A stretch of 64,000 bases of DNA, taken from contig OW285188.1 in assembly GCA_935421135.1 (NCBI GenBank), positions 13,431,233 through 13,495,232 of the forward strand, in the 5' to 3' direction. The notes under the pieces were generated by a model that saw only the letters and a program-made list of their open reading frames with translations, was not told the origin of the DNA and did not search any database. Each line of letters opens with the position of its first letter. Within the stretch, counting starts at the first letter, position 1. Made by a program: the position numbers and the translations under genes. Shown here piece after piece: positions 1 to 16,495 of the stretch. This DNA comes from Bugulina stolonifera. Lineage: Eukaryota > Bryozoa > Gymnolaemata > Cheilostomatida > Bugulidae.

Positions 1-2087
1 GGTACGGTTTGATTTTTCAATCTATCGGGAATCCGATTGGCACGTACGGTGCCTGTCAGGTGGGTGTTCTTACTGAGCAGCTGGTTGGCGAGTTTGGTGG
101 ATGTGTAATAGTTGTCAGTGTAAAGAGAGTAGCCCTGGTTGAGTAATGGTTTGATGAGCCAGATAACAATCTTCTCAGATGACAGCAGATTGCCTACTGG
201 AACTTCGTTGCGGATGTCATTATCCAAGTCGTGGTTTAGGTCATCCCGGCCAGTGTAGACCCGGAATTTGTACATGTACCCGGTACTGCTCTCACATAAC
301 GCATAGAGCTTGATGCCAAACCTATTTCGCTTGTTCGGTATATATTGACGAAACAGCAATCGTCCTTTCCAAAGAATAAGCGACTTATCAATACAGATTG
401 CCGATTCAGGTGTATAGACATCTTGAAATTTATGCTCAAGATAGTCTAGGAGAGGCCTTATTTTGTGCAGGCGATCACGATTAGGGTCAGCACGAGATGG
501 AGCATTTGCGTTGTCATTGAAGTGTAGGAATGCGAGCAGGTGTTCAAATCGGTTTCGACTCATAATTGCACTAAAGATTGGGGTGCTAAAAATGGCATCT
601 GTACTCCAATAGTCTCGGAGGGTTGGTTTGTGAATCATTCCTTGTAAAAACAACAAGCCAAGCATCTTATGCACCTCATCGCGAGTAGTTGGCTTCCATA
701 GGTTGAATTTGGAATGCTCACCGATTGTTGTGTTGTTGGCAGCTGCATTACACTCTGCTTCCTCTATCCTCTGCTCAGCATAGAAATTGGTTTGTGTAAC
801 AATTTGGTCTATGAGCTCATCGGTTAGGAAGAGCTTCACAAATGACAGAGGTTCATAAGGTACGGATTCTTGAATCTTCTGGCCTGGCTGAGCAGTAAAG
901 TCGAATGAGTTCGACTCTCGTGGATCGAATCCAATATCTACAGGTTGCCAAATAAAGTCATTGTTGCCAAGAACTGGGGGAGGCGCGGTGAGGGCGCATG
1001 GGCTGGTTTGCAGCAGCTGGAGGTGATGGTGGTCGCGGAGGTGCGGCTGGTTGTGCTGGAGTGTGATGATCTGTTGGTGCTGTGGTGCGTGTTGGCTGGA
1101 CAAGAGAAACACGTTGCTGTGACTGGCGGCGGAGACGTTTGCGCTGTGTTGATGGGGGGATGTCTCCATGTTCTGTAAAATAAATAGTTGTAGGCCTATT
1201 TCATAAAATAAAGATGATAATGGTGATAGATGAGAGATTCCTCGGTAATATGCCACATGTTATTTTGAATACGAGAGATAACTCTCAACTATTGATGTGA
1301 GATGCAATATGAGGTGAATTTATCATGACCCTGGATAGAAACTAGAAGTCACTAAATTTGCAATTCTTGTTTACCAACCTGTGAAAGGGGTGGAAGCGCT
1401 GGGTCCTTCCTCAGCCTGCATTGCACTCTGTGCACTGGTAGTAGGGAGGCTAATAGGAGATTGTGGGGGCACAGGTGATGCATCAACCAGCCTGCTTGTC
1501 GGAGTTGATGCACGGGGCAGTTGATTAGCCAGATATCTTTGGCGTCGAGTTGAACGGGTGCTTACAGCTGTTTCTGAATCTAAAGATGAAAAAGAAGTTT
1601 GGGTCTCAGGATTGATACCAACCAATTGTTGCATTTTAGTAGGCCTATTTGTAAAACTCTCATGAAGCTGGGTATGGGATTATTCATGTCAGACATGAGC
1701 AAAGCAATTCATAGCCCAAACTAATACTTTGTAGTGCTATAGGCGATGGAGTTGAGTTTGAAAGAATACATGTACACCAACACTGCACAGTAACAGTTAC
1801 TGAGTTATGAGTGTGTCAGTGGAATATAAAAAAACATGACCTGAAGAGAGTAAGTTCTGCCTGTGTACTGAAATTCATTCACTAGTAGTTTGCCATGATA
1901 AAAATAATTTATTATCATTAGATTATCTAAAAATAAATAAATATAAACTTTCTCACAACTCACCTGACTCATCAGCAGATGGCCCAGAGCTCTCATAGTC
2001 ATAGCATTGACTATCATCACTATCATCACTACCTGAAAACTCATCCAGGCACTTACTAGTTGAGAGAAATTTCCTTTTTCTGTTCAT
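1..2087 (-). pseudogene. piggyBac transposase (PGBD-like), partial and frameshifted
   Basis: DDE transposase of the piggyBac family (DDE_Tnp_1_7), cutting and pasting at TTAA. Exon 1, 2087-1964, starts MNRKRK and is rich in Asp/Ser, as piggyBac N-termini are. Exon 2 is about 1634-1379. Exon 3 runs from 1172 to the left edge. Donor ACAG/GTTGGT at 1379 and acceptor TTTTACAG at 1173 keep the frame. From about 975 to 1 the catalytic domain is uninterrupted: LWKPTTRDEVHKMLG, then ICIDKSLILWKGRLLFRQYI with the first catalytic Asp, then LYTDNYYTS with the second, then GTVRANR. The third Asp lies outside the window. The N-terminal part of exon 3 is in a different frame and stops at about 965, so a +1 shift in the G run at 976-980 separates tail and catalytic domain. 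The phase of intron 1 could not be reconciled, so exon 1 is tentative. Confidence 0.8.
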
Positions 2088-2305
2088 TGTGAAGCAAAAT
2101 GGCTGCTGAGTATTTTCACTGAGTTTACATGGACTGTACTTTTCAAAAATGGCACAACGCATGCCTCAATGGAGTGCATACTGTAATAAAATCTGTGATT
2201 GGCTTGTCTATTTCATACTCAGCCAATCAAATTTCACTTACATGCCTTGTTTCCACAGAAGAAACCATGCTTCTCTGTTGTCACTTTATAGTGACAGTAT
2301 AGGGG
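1..2305 (-). mobile_element. piggyBac-superfamily DNA transposon, 5' end to left window edge
   Basis: The outer end is proposed at 2305. There the minus strand reads TTAA (2306-2309) followed by CCCCTATACTGTCACTAT, matching the piggyBac rule of TTAA target duplication plus a C-rich terminal repeat. A subterminal palindrome (TGTCACTTTATAGTGACA, about 2279-2296) follows. The only gene inside is a DDE transposase on the minus strand that runs off the left edge, so the other terminal repeat is not visible. The terminal repeat call rests on one end only. Confidence 0.6.
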
Positions 2306-2342
2306 TTAACAAAGGCAGAAGACTGTCACTATATAGTGACAA
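2278..2342. repeat. two copies of a TGTCACT-wTAGTGACA palindrome flanking the TTAA
   Basis: TGTCACTTTATAGTGACA lies just inside the proposed piggyBac end. TGTCACTATATAGTGACA (about 2323-2340) lies just outside it, on the far side of TTAA. They differ by one or two bases. Either the element ends further right than proposed, or two related ends abut. Confidence 0.6.
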
Positions 2343-2509
2343 GCATGGGGGTGAAAAGGTTGGCCCCCCGAACACAGTTGTCTGTAGTGGTTTGGTATCA
2401 GGAAGCACCCATCTGTACTGGATATCTTAAGAACTTAAAGAATAATTTTTATAACTTATAAATACCTAATCAAATAATAAGCAAAGATAATCATAGCAAA
2501 TAGATTTTG

Positions 2510-3008
2510 TTAGTATGAGATTTTCGATTTTTCTTTTTGAGTGACCTGCAGGCCCAATGAATGCATTGGCCATCCTGTTTTTCCCATTCCTTTTGTATTG
2601 CCTAAAGGCAGCCAGTTTCCAATGTCCATGGGCCCTGATCCGTGTGTCAGACCAACCTTGTGCTGCCGCCCATGAGATGCCCCCATGATGGAGTGATGGG
2701 TAATAAGAGTTTTGATGTGGGCCGGTCTTTTTGCCTTGGCGAAAAACTCCCGGAACTCTGAAGCAGTAATGTCAAAGAGTGCGTCCGTGCAACTGACCAC
2801 TTTGGATGTATAAGCCAAAAGATTCTTCACTGGACAGATGGCGTTTGGTTTTTCGCTTTTCACTGTTATCTTTTTCGGTTCCATGCAATATTTTTCAGTT
2901 TTAAAGGTAAGAGAGATTCGAGGTTTTCTTTCTGTTTGCCTTTCGGCTGCTCCATCTAAGGTAATGGCCTGTCGGTGTCGTGTAGTATTCCGAAGGCCCG
3001 GGGAAACT
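2510..3008 (-). pseudogene. tyrosine recombinase C-terminal relic (Crypton/DIRS-like)
   Basis: One frame is open from about 3008 to 2510 on the minus strand. The stretch RISLTFKTEKYC is followed by ICPVKNLLAYTSKV and then by SEFREFFAKAKR, HIKTLITHHSIMGAS and MDIGNWLPLGNTK. This order recalls the catalytic half of transposon tyrosine recombinases (DIRS, Ngaro, Crypton): a CPV-type motif, then an H-x-x-R-like block and a GxW block. The expected Arg of the H..R motif is not evident, so this is read as a decayed fragment. No inverted or split direct repeats were recognised around it. Homology is inferred by eye only. Confidence 0.4.
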
Positions 3009-4536
3009 CAAAAAGGCTAGCGTAAATATACTGGCAGCTTTTTCTTCCTGGAGTGCTGGGTGGTGGCTGGTTGCCTCGCAAAGCCTAAGAAGGTGATGTT
3101 CTGTGACCTGGCGGTTGATATATGTGGGGGCTGTGTGGGGTCGTTTTATCCCTCTCAGCTGCAGCCTTATATGTGGAGAGTTCAGAGTAGCTGGTATTTC
3201 AGATTTTATGCAATGATGCCTAATTGCTGATACATAGAGAATATAGTTGAATGAGATAGTTCCCCTTTCACAAGCTGAGCCAAGAATAGTTCTAAGTGCT
3301 TGTTTGAGAAGGGCTGTTTAGAGCCGATCATCTTCACAAAGGAGAGGAAATTTCCACCCTCTTACTGTAGATCTTTCTTGTTTGCTCTGTGGTATAAATA
3401 TGACCATACTTGATAAGAATTTTATTTTTACTGCTAAAACAGAATAAAGATAGATTGTATTTTGTAGTCTTGTATACGAGTATGCCATCCACAATCATTA
3501 ACTTTTATCCATATTGTGCTATGGCGGTCCTCTGCCTTCAAGTTTAATAAATAATGCAGGGAAACTCGACGGACAAGACGTGAAACTGATCCTTGAGACT
3601 AGCTCTACCCGACATCTATAAGAACTTTTGAGTATTTCAAATGTCATCATTAGTTTCCCTAAAAGTAGCAGATTGTTGGTATTTATACTACATGTTATGC
3701 AGATTTATTATGCAACTAAGAACTACACTTTCTACTTACATAGGGTTGAACTAACAGTTATTTGGGTCGTACTTTGAGTCATGTGCATTGTATTTAGGCG
3801 CAATTGCCTTATATGGTAGTGGAGGAGGAAATAGAAAGCTCTTAAGTTCTCCCAGAATACGTTAAAGGTTTTCAGTTTGTGTTGCAAGAATTGTTCATCA
3901 GCTAAAATAATGAATACTAAGAAACTTCAATATGGGGCTAATCAGATAGAGTTGTGAGAGCCAAATCCAGTCTCACAGCGAGCAGACAAACAGCCTCCGG
4001 TTACTGAGGAGCGAGCAGCCAAGGTGTGTCTCCCGAAGACTCCGCTGCTAATGGTCCTCGTGGTGATCCTTTTCTTGATGGAGATATTTTACCATGAGAG
4101 AATGTACTAAGGGATTTCATCAGCACACCTTTCTGGGCACTGCTATCATGTCTTTCTTCTTTGATATTGGTTATGGCTCTGCATAAATCAATAGGGCTTC
4201 ATGGTCAGATGGGATAGCACTTTCTTTTTCCAGTGCACCATCTTTTTCTAAGACGCTATATGTTGAAAGTACATGTAGTTTGTAAATGTTTGTTATAAGA
4301 CCATACATATACATTAGGTTGTTTTTTGTTTAATACATTTAATAATATCCAATATACGGCGACTAGCTAGTCCTAATTTGGGACTCTATTAGCACTCGCA
4401 GTGTTAAACCCGTCCTTTACAAATATTCATTTCAATTTTAGGCCATTTCCAATCATCTTTCGACTTGGAAAGAATTGTGTCAACACGACATTACACCATT
4501 ATTATGTTTATGTTTATAGGTCTTTAGTCAATCACA
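3009..4536. other. intergenic, mostly featureless; one weak candidate exon
   Basis: No repeat structure or conserved coding region is recognised. At about 3959-4110 (+) there is a GC-richer open stretch reading EPNPVSQRADKQPP and then a hydrophobic run (PLLMVLVVILFLMEIFYH) before a stop. It could be the last exon of a single-pass membrane protein, but no partner exon was found. Confidence 0.3.
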
Positions 4537-8702
<4,166 letters not shown>

Positions 8703-8912
8703 AGCATGTCCATGGTCACTACAGTATTAGCGATGACCAACACATAGTCAGTAATTAGTGACAATCCCTTTATGGCTTATAAAATTTGAAATTTTTTCCA
8801 ACTAGCTAGTCTATGAATAATCAGGTGATGTTGTGGAAGAAGTTCTATGATCTGGTCAACTAGCTTTCCTGAAAATAGAAGATTAGGCTATTAATAGTCT
8901 ATACTATTACAT

Positions 8913-8936
8913 TGTGTGTGTGTGTGTGTGTGTGTG
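8913..8936. repeat. (GT)n microsatellite
   Basis: Twelve GT dinucleotides in the DECR1 3' flank. Confidence 0.95.
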
Positions 8937-9149
8937 CACATTGTCCACTGTACATTGACCATACAGTGTGATAGCGCACACAGTAATAGTTAATTTGCTT
9001 ATACTCCATTTTGCTACATTTGCTGAAATATTAGACCAAATTTTTTTAGTTATTACCAGTATTTAATACATATAAAAACTATTAACATTATGCTGTATTT
9101 ATATTTAATTTTACTGAAATGAATAAAAATCAAACACAGTATGCGACTT

Positions 9150-12100
9150 TCAAGGTGGCTCATTGCTATAACCATGTAGCAGAATATCTAATTTATAAAC
9201 TATCTGAAGTTGAGAGATCATTGCTGGAGAGAAATGCTTGAAGTAGTCTTTAATGACCGACTTGGCATAACCCATGGAATGTTTGTTGGGAGGGGCCAAC
9301 TCCAAATACTTCTCAGTCCTTCCTATTAGCTTCATTATATGGTTGAAGTCCCTGTCTGTAAACGAGAAAACAACATTGAATTTAAAATATATTGTAAAAT
9401 AATGTGATTGGAATAAATATCTCAAGTTTCTCTATTAGGTAAGGTTGACTAACTACAGTCAAAACATAATGGTATGGTTTTCATATAAACATCATGTCTT
9501 GGTCACATAACTACATTACTACTACTTGTATATGTATGAAGTAGTAACAGCAGCAGCAATGGTATAGTAGTTGTGGTAGTAGCCATGGTGGTAATAGTAG
9601 CAGTAACAGAGAGCATTATTCCTCTAGCTATTTATTAAATTGACTTCATACGGTATAGATTGTGTCTTCACGAGCAAAATTTCAGACACAGGCCAAGTTG
9701 CTCAAGAATTTTTCGGCCCACTTCCATTATAGGACCAAATGGAATCTGATGGGCTGGGGATGGTTTTCTCTGACCAAGCAAAATTCCAGGTCAATAGCCC
9801 GTACGACCATCTTTGAGATTTTATTTGCAATCCAGGTCAGTCCAAGAAGTCGCAAAGACTCGAAGTATTTTGCCCTGCATTTAGGTTCTGAACTACATGT
9901 ACAATGTATATAATTTTACTGGGAGCAATGATAGAGCTCTTTCATAAGTTTCCATAGACCAACATACCTAAGGTCTCCATATGTCCAACATATGTGTAAT
10001 TAATCGAGCATATATCACATGATAGATACTGTGGTCTCCATGCCTCATCTAAATCTGCACTTCCATTCCTCCTAGCACGTATTACTATACATGTTATGAA
10101 GTCATGGAAAGAGAGTTTCTTATCTTTGGAGTTGTCCCGGTAGTTGTACCATGAACAAGGTCTTTCTTTCACTCTTGCATAATTACTTTCTAGCACTAGT
10201 GCTATATATGCAGCAACCAGCCTCTCCCACGGATCTCTGTTAAATACAAACAGCCATCTGCCACAAACTGATCACTTCTGTGGATACAAACAACTTGTTG
10301 GCGGGTGGTCATGTACACAGGAGCTTGGTGAGATAACGTGTTAACTATGGCTAAATGTTCACAACTTTAGACATACATATATACAATGTGATATTGAGCA
10401 GCTAACTGCAAATTTGACTGGCTTTGACTCTAGCATATGATAACACATACGCGTATATGAACTCGTTTATTTTCACTTGCTTTGTTCAACATTGTTTTCC
10501 AATTTGATTGGGTTCTACATGTATTTCCTCTTTACCATTAAATATACAGGTCATTATACTGAAAAGTTTTGTTTTACCTGACAAATAGAAAGGACACTAA
10601 ATCAGGTTTCATGGATACGATATGCTTTGCTGAACCTGAGGTGATCGCTTGTATTGAAATGTCATCATAAAGTAAAGGTGGGAGGTCCATAATTGGGTCC
10701 AATAGTCTCCCTGTGAGGTATAGCATCATCTTCCTCCATGAAATCGAGCCACACCCCTTTATTGGACAGTATAGGGCTTTGTTCTTCATGTCATGTATTG
10801 CTAGCCATTGCTGAACAGGCCTGGTATGAATATAAAACAACATGTGGATTAGTCAAGTGTTCTCAGCTAGAGCTTATAATGAGATCAAGTTGTCCTCCCA
10901 CAATTGGCTCTTCTCTGTTTTGTGAGGGGGCAACTTCACATTATCAGCAGTTGCTTATGCCATGGACAACCAAAAAGTGTAAAAGGAGTAGTATAAATAT
11001 AGCCATATAAAATTTGGGAGTTTCCTCTCTTTGATTACCAGTTGCACATTGGTTATTCTACAGGACATGGGTACTCATAAGCTATTGGTAATATTTAAAA
11101 GTTGTCCTCTCTTGATTATCAATTAAACTGAGAGAGGACAACTTCTAATTATTATCAATAGCTTATGAGTGCTCATGTCTGCATGTACATGTAATGATGC
11201 ATTCAGATACAGAGCCAGCCTCATCCTAAAAGAGACATCCCTCTCATGTTCAACTGAGTACACAGGCTCATCCAAATACCTTAGTACTATACCAAGTACA
11301 TGTAAGTGTCTTTTGGAATTTGGGTACATAACTTACTTTATGCGATTCCTATAATAGAAGAAAATTAACTGTCGGCACCCCTTTATATTGAATTGTTGCC
11401 AATGCTGCACATGGTATAGCTTGCAGAATAAATAGATATTCAAAGTGGCTCAGGGGTAACCGAATACTATTGATGTTCAGTGTTTCTGCCTGTGTTGGTA
11501 ACATGTTCAACTGAATTTCTAGAATCCTTACTTCTTTATATGCTGTGTTGCCTTGCAGAATTCAACTATTCTCTTTTTCCTCCTGAGCTGCTCTTGGTGT
11601 AGTTCCTTCTCTAATTGCGCTTTGCTCGGGGCAAGAAAGAACTGTTAATACATACAACACAAATGCATGTATGTAGAACATAGTAATAGGTCTACATGTA
11701 GTTGCATGTGCTATACATGACAATATAATATTATCCAGGAATGAAACACAACTGGCTGCTATTCAAAATTGGAATCGAATATTGTTCAGTACATATTATT
11801 GTTAATTATATTCAAATTTAAAGTACAAGCTGGGCTGAGATTTCAATAGGAAAATCATTGCTATTTACAAGCTTATTGACAAAACTAACAATATTAACTA
11901 TTGGTTACAGGGTAGAGTTATGACCAACTACGTTATACACTATATAGGATGTTTTTATGTGAGGAATTATTCTTTTGAGCAGTCATATTTTACATAAAAA
12001 ATGGTTAAACCCCCTAAATACAACATAATATTATCTTATAAAATATTAATAATTATACTTACAGCTTTGATACCTGATTGCCCTTTCAGTCTATTGATGG

Positions 12101-12197
12101 TTAAGATAAAGACAGTGTAGCAGACTAGGATGCATGTTGATGAAGTAATTAGGATATTTCTTACACTCGTCTTATGACAAGCCAGTCTTACAGGCAT
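9150..12197 (-). CDS. Golgi carbohydrate sulfotransferase (Sulfotransfer_2, CHST8-14 type), 6 exons, 343 aa
   Basis: Predicted type II Golgi enzyme moving sulfate from PAPS to a glycan. Exons (minus order): 12197-12063, 11641-11532, 11279-11211, 10820-10578, 10236-9968, 9355-9150. Phases close to 1032 nt. MPVRLACHK precedes a signal anchor (NILITSSTCILVCYTVFILT, about residues 14-33). A basic stem follows (ELHQEQLRRKKR). The 5'-phosphosulfate region reads YCPIKGCGSISWRK (122-135), where relatives usually have PKVGC-NWKR. The 3'-phosphate motif is FLFVRDPWERLVAAY, created exactly by the exon 4/5 junction. Family landmarks SCDICSINYTYVGHMETL and the C-terminal IYK-D-LHGY-like end (VYKLDILLHGYS) are present. 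Exon 3 is the least certain: its donor (CT/GTATCT) is weak, but phase demands it. An upstream in-frame Met at 12263 is a possible alternative start. Acceptor substrate cannot be told. Confidence 0.88.
11066..11177. mobile_element. 112-bp palindromic MITE of the CATGG...CCATG family
   Basis: Ends CATGGGTACTCATAAGCTAT and, inverted, CATGAGCACTCATAAGCTAT. Each runs into AGTTGTCCTCTCT on its own strand. The arms are nearly self-complementary. It has the same termini as the 6.5-kb element at 18843-25349. It lies in sulfotransferase intron 3, just downstream of exon 3. No target duplication seen. Confidence 0.75.
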
Positions 12198-13850
12198 ATT
12201 AGTATGTTTACTACACAACAGAGTGTAATAATATTGGCTTGTGGTAGTAGTATAAGCTGCCAACTATGGGTTATACATACTTATAGCTACATGATAATAA
12301 TAATAATAATAATAATCATATAAGTGATTGCTCTTCATTTGTTCTGATATTGATTGTATGCATGACATTTGCATAATAAATGATGAGTATCTTTTAACCT
12401 GCTTGCAGAATTCCAGATCAATAATGTTACTGTATTGATGGAAAAAGAGCCAATTTGCTAAAGTGTATAATCTTCCTTCAGCTTGATTATCTATATTATA
12501 AGCCTAAAACAGATTGTATACTGAAAATATGTTTGCTATATAAACTATCGATGATTGATGGCTAAATGCAGCAACAGTGGTTAGTTACATTTCTCTTTGC
12601 TAATATAATATGTAGACTATATTACCCTCATTTCAAAAAAACAACCTTGTATCTTCCTATAATATTCTGAGCAATGTGCCTGTTGATATTATAACAATTA
12701 CATTGTATGTAAAACTCTTAGTGTGAAGTGGTGATACAACATTGAAACTCAAAGGTAAAATAGTATCATATTATTTTTCACCTCATCATAATATACATTG
12801 TTGTGAATTCTGATTTATTTCTTATAAATATGATTAATAATATTTACAAACAGGATGACTAGTGTCTAGTTGGCACTGCAATGGAGATGTGAAATTGAAT
12901 TTAAATACAATATGTGTCAAAATCAATAGACATTTAAAATTATTTGTATTATACGTATTTGTATTGTATACAATTCATGTATTACATTCAGTTTTCATAC
13001 GTTGATTGAACTTAACATTGTAGATCTGCTTGCACAGTGTTCTCTCTAAGAACGCTGATGAAGCAACAAACACACAAATGTGAAAACTGGTGTGTGTGGA
13101 ACATGTAACTATATTGTATTTAGTATTGTTGTAGGTCTACTCAAAATCTGTCTAGTCCTTAGAGTAAGTAATCTATGGTCTAGTCTCCCTTACTTGGCAC
13201 AACAAGATGGGACACTCTACCACCCAAATGCTGAATCTCCTCTTATATATTAGCATAGGCTGACAGATATTACACAAGTCATGTAATAGGCATACAACTA
13301 AAATTTGCCAGTGGGTTTGCAGAACTTATTCGTGAAGCCTCTTCAACAGCCTGTTGACTCATTCTTTGGGAGGGCTAAATCCAAAATTCAATTTCAATGT
13401 ATCATAATTCATTTTAATTATTGATTTCAAACTATTCAATCACAGTTGGAATGGTAACCATTTTCTAGAAAGAAGAATGAGAAATCTAGTATAAAACTGG
13501 TACATTATCTCAAACTATACGACCAACCAAGAAGGTACATGTAGGTGTAACTTCACATGTTCATGTTGAGACATTATAATATGACAATAATTACTGTTGG
13601 GTTTTGTTGGAGTCATCGTTTCCTGTCATATTATGTGCAAAGCTAGCTTTTGGCTAGAATAGCTATAGCTGTAAGATATTAGATATATTTTTTGGTGTAA
13701 AAACACTTCTGCTATATGGTGAAGTCAGAGTTGAGATTGAGCAGTAACATAAGACATTATATAAACTGTTAGAAGAATACAACAGTTCATGTTCTTATTT
13801 CTTGGCCTGTAGCTCAGGCTATTCTAAATGGTAGTTTAGTCATTGTTTGC
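12198..13850. other. intergenic, AT-rich
   Basis: Upstream region of the sulfotransferase gene and 3' flank of the first K2P gene. An ATA microsatellite (about 12295-12316) is present; nothing else recognised. Confidence 0.5.
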
Positions 13851-16495
13851 TCATATTGAAGCTGTATTGTGATCGCTACATAATGGCTCCTCACATTTGC
13901 TGCTGGACTGACGTAATGCTTTAGTGACAGTGAGCTTATTGTGTATGACATCAATCAGAGCTGATAAAGAGGTCGCCATCCAAACTAGGCCAAAGATAAT
14001 CCACAGATTTACAAATACTCTGTATATTCCACCTACTGCGGCAGATTTCCTTGTTCCGTTAGCATATCCTGGTTAAACAGAAAATAATATCATTATTATG
14101 TAGCCATACTCAGAAGTTGTCTCCTCCTTATTTGCATTAAAAAAGAGACAGAGAAAGAACTGGGAGAACACAACTTCTTATTATGATCAGTAGCTTATGA
14201 ATTCCCACACATGTATTTGAACTTGCAATGTTTATTGCTATTTACTGTAGTCTGTATGCTACAAGAAATGTTATCACAGTCATGTTCTGTTTATTTTTAA
14301 TTTATCTAATTTTAACAGCTTTAAGAAATAATTGATTTACAACAAAAACTTTGAATAAATAGTCATGTTATTTGAAAACAGTTTTATCAATTTACACACT
14401 GCTAATGCAGTAAAGCACGATTACCTGGGTAGTAGTCTCCAAGACCAATTGTAGTGAGGGTGATAAATGTGTAATATATAGATTCTCCATAAGTCCACCC
14501 TTCCACGTAAGTAAAGAAAATTGCTGGGCAAAGGCTAAACACTGTGAGACCTGAAATATTGCAAGTGATGTTATCTCCAAGGCTCTTAGCAAGCTGAATA
14601 AAAACATATTTATAATGCATTAGGCCTGCTGTATCTCGGCTTGCTGTATCTGTAGTAGTTTATACATGCTGTGTAAACATGGAGTTGTCTACTCCTTGTC
14701 TAGATGTAGAATAAATTTGATAGTGAGAATTCCATATTTTACTGATAATATAACAGGATGCTTTACCAAATAAAGAAGTGGCTACATGAGAGACTATGAG
14801 TGTCTATAGACCAGCTTCGTTGTACGTCACCTGTTGGACTTTGCTTTGCCTAGATGAACAAACGGCATGCTATTTACACTCAGAACAAAGCGCCATCGGC
14901 CTAAATGATGCTAAAAGGCCTTTTACTTACCTATAGCTGAAATCACAAGGAGCGATAAAGGCTTCTTCCACTTTTCTTTGTTAACCCTCTTTAGGATTTT
15001 TGCTGAAAGTCTCTCAGAGAGTTTACTCATTCTCATACCAAGTTGTCCAGAGGTAACTAGGAAAAGTGGAATTCCCAACAGAACATAAAATACTGCAAAC
15101 ACTCTTCCACCAGCAGTAGTGGGAGTTATATTCCCATAACCTATAAAAATGAATATTTCTTGAGTCTACAATATTGTCACAGAAAAACACAAGTACTGCT
15201 CATATATGGGATGTTCTGGTAATTGGAAATCTAGACTGGTATAGTATTTGAACCAAATAGATTGATACATGTATACATGTACATGTAATAACCATCATGA
15301 TGAATTTATCAACTGTTGATGGACAGTACTGATCACATGCTATCAAGCAGGTACCCAATAATACAAGGCAGAGGAGAGAATGATGGTTGTTATGTTTGTG
15401 ATTGCAAACACCTTTTGTTCTTTTGACCCTGTACTAGCAGCTTCCTAAAGAGCACTCTCCTATATAGTAAACGAACTGGGATACCAGACTATGTGCAACA
15501 TATAGGCTTGGCGCAATTTATGTTACTGCAGAAGACTTTCTATGCTATTCTGTAGTAGGCCCATAAGTAGCCTGTCAATTTGAACCTACCAATGGTTGTC
15601 ACTAGTGTAGTTGAGAAGAAAGTAGAACTGACGATATCCCAGTTAGTGTTGTGTGAATCTGTATCATTTGATGCAGTTATTCCCTGGTCATACGCCTTTA
15701 TGATATCCTTTATAAGTTGTTTCAACTCTTCTGTAGATACACACGTGTTGTTCTCTAAATGAATATCACATAGTACTATATCTGAACTGATCTAACTCGT
15801 CGAAGCTCCCCGCTAGCTTTTAGCCTGAAAATGAAGCTTTGAGTTTGGCTTCGACGATCAGTGCGTTTACTATAGGGAGTGAGCTAAAATCTTTTGCCCA
15901 AAACTCAACTGTGACTAAAACTGTGGATGCTAAGACATAAAACCTAATCTTATCGACAAGGGCCTACTAGATTGCTACTAGCCAATTCGTATGTAGAAAA
16001 CATTTTCAACAAAAGTGTTGCCCATGCTCGAAGTTACAATGTTTCGATTTAGCCTTTTCACATACAAATGATACCAGTGTAGCCTAAGAGAAGATTATTC
16101 GACGTACTGATTATCATATGGTAATAAGTTGAACACATTGCAAAATACTAGAAAATTTTTACAAGAATGAATTAGACTTTCCTGAGCATATGTTTCATAC
16201 TTCACCAACAGACTGAAAGGTGCACACCCCCCCCCCCCCCCCAGCTCAATGCACAGCCATAGATTTTCAAGTTTAGAAGGGAATAAATCTTACCAAGGAA
16301 TGAAGCTATCTTGTTACTAGATCCTGTAACTGCTGTCTGTTCAGTAGAGTATTCTATAAAGTGGAAGACAACTCCACCAATGAATATATATACCAAGTAA
16401 GCTACAATAAGTGCTACCGTAACCTTTTTACTCAGCCACCCATCCGGGTTTTGTTGAGCTGGTGATTGCTCTGCTTCCTCTGTTGACAGTTCCAT
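13851..16495 (-). CDS. two-pore-domain potassium channel, copy A, 5 exons, 306 aa
   Basis: Background K+ leak channel; two subunits, each with two pore loops, form the pore in the plasma membrane. Exons: 16495-16294, 15754-15590, 15140-14931, 14550-14425, 14068-13851. All introns are phase 1, and the total of 921 nt closes. M1 is [18 protein letters not shown] (about 27-44). The extracellular cap has ENNTC, combining a glycosylation site with a likely intersubunit Cys. First filter is [10 protein letters not shown] (Gly123-Tyr-Gly split by intron 2). The M2-M3 linker contains [18 protein letters not shown]. Second filter is [10 protein letters not shown] (226-235). M4 is [17 protein letters not shown]. 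The C-tail is short (about 45 aa), with no long regulatory domain. This is the last of three tandem paralogues. It cannot be placed in TREK, TASK or TWIK without a tree. Confidence 0.93.
14111..14213. repeat. degenerate MITE copy, CATGG family
   Basis: Remnants AGAAGTTGTCTCCTCC and, inverted, AGAAGTTGTGTTCTCCC with TAGCTTATGA beyond, inside intron 4 of K2P copy A. Confidence 0.5.
16227..16242. repeat. poly-C tract
   Basis: Uninterrupted run of about 16 C just inside intron 1 of K2P copy A. Confidence 0.9.
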
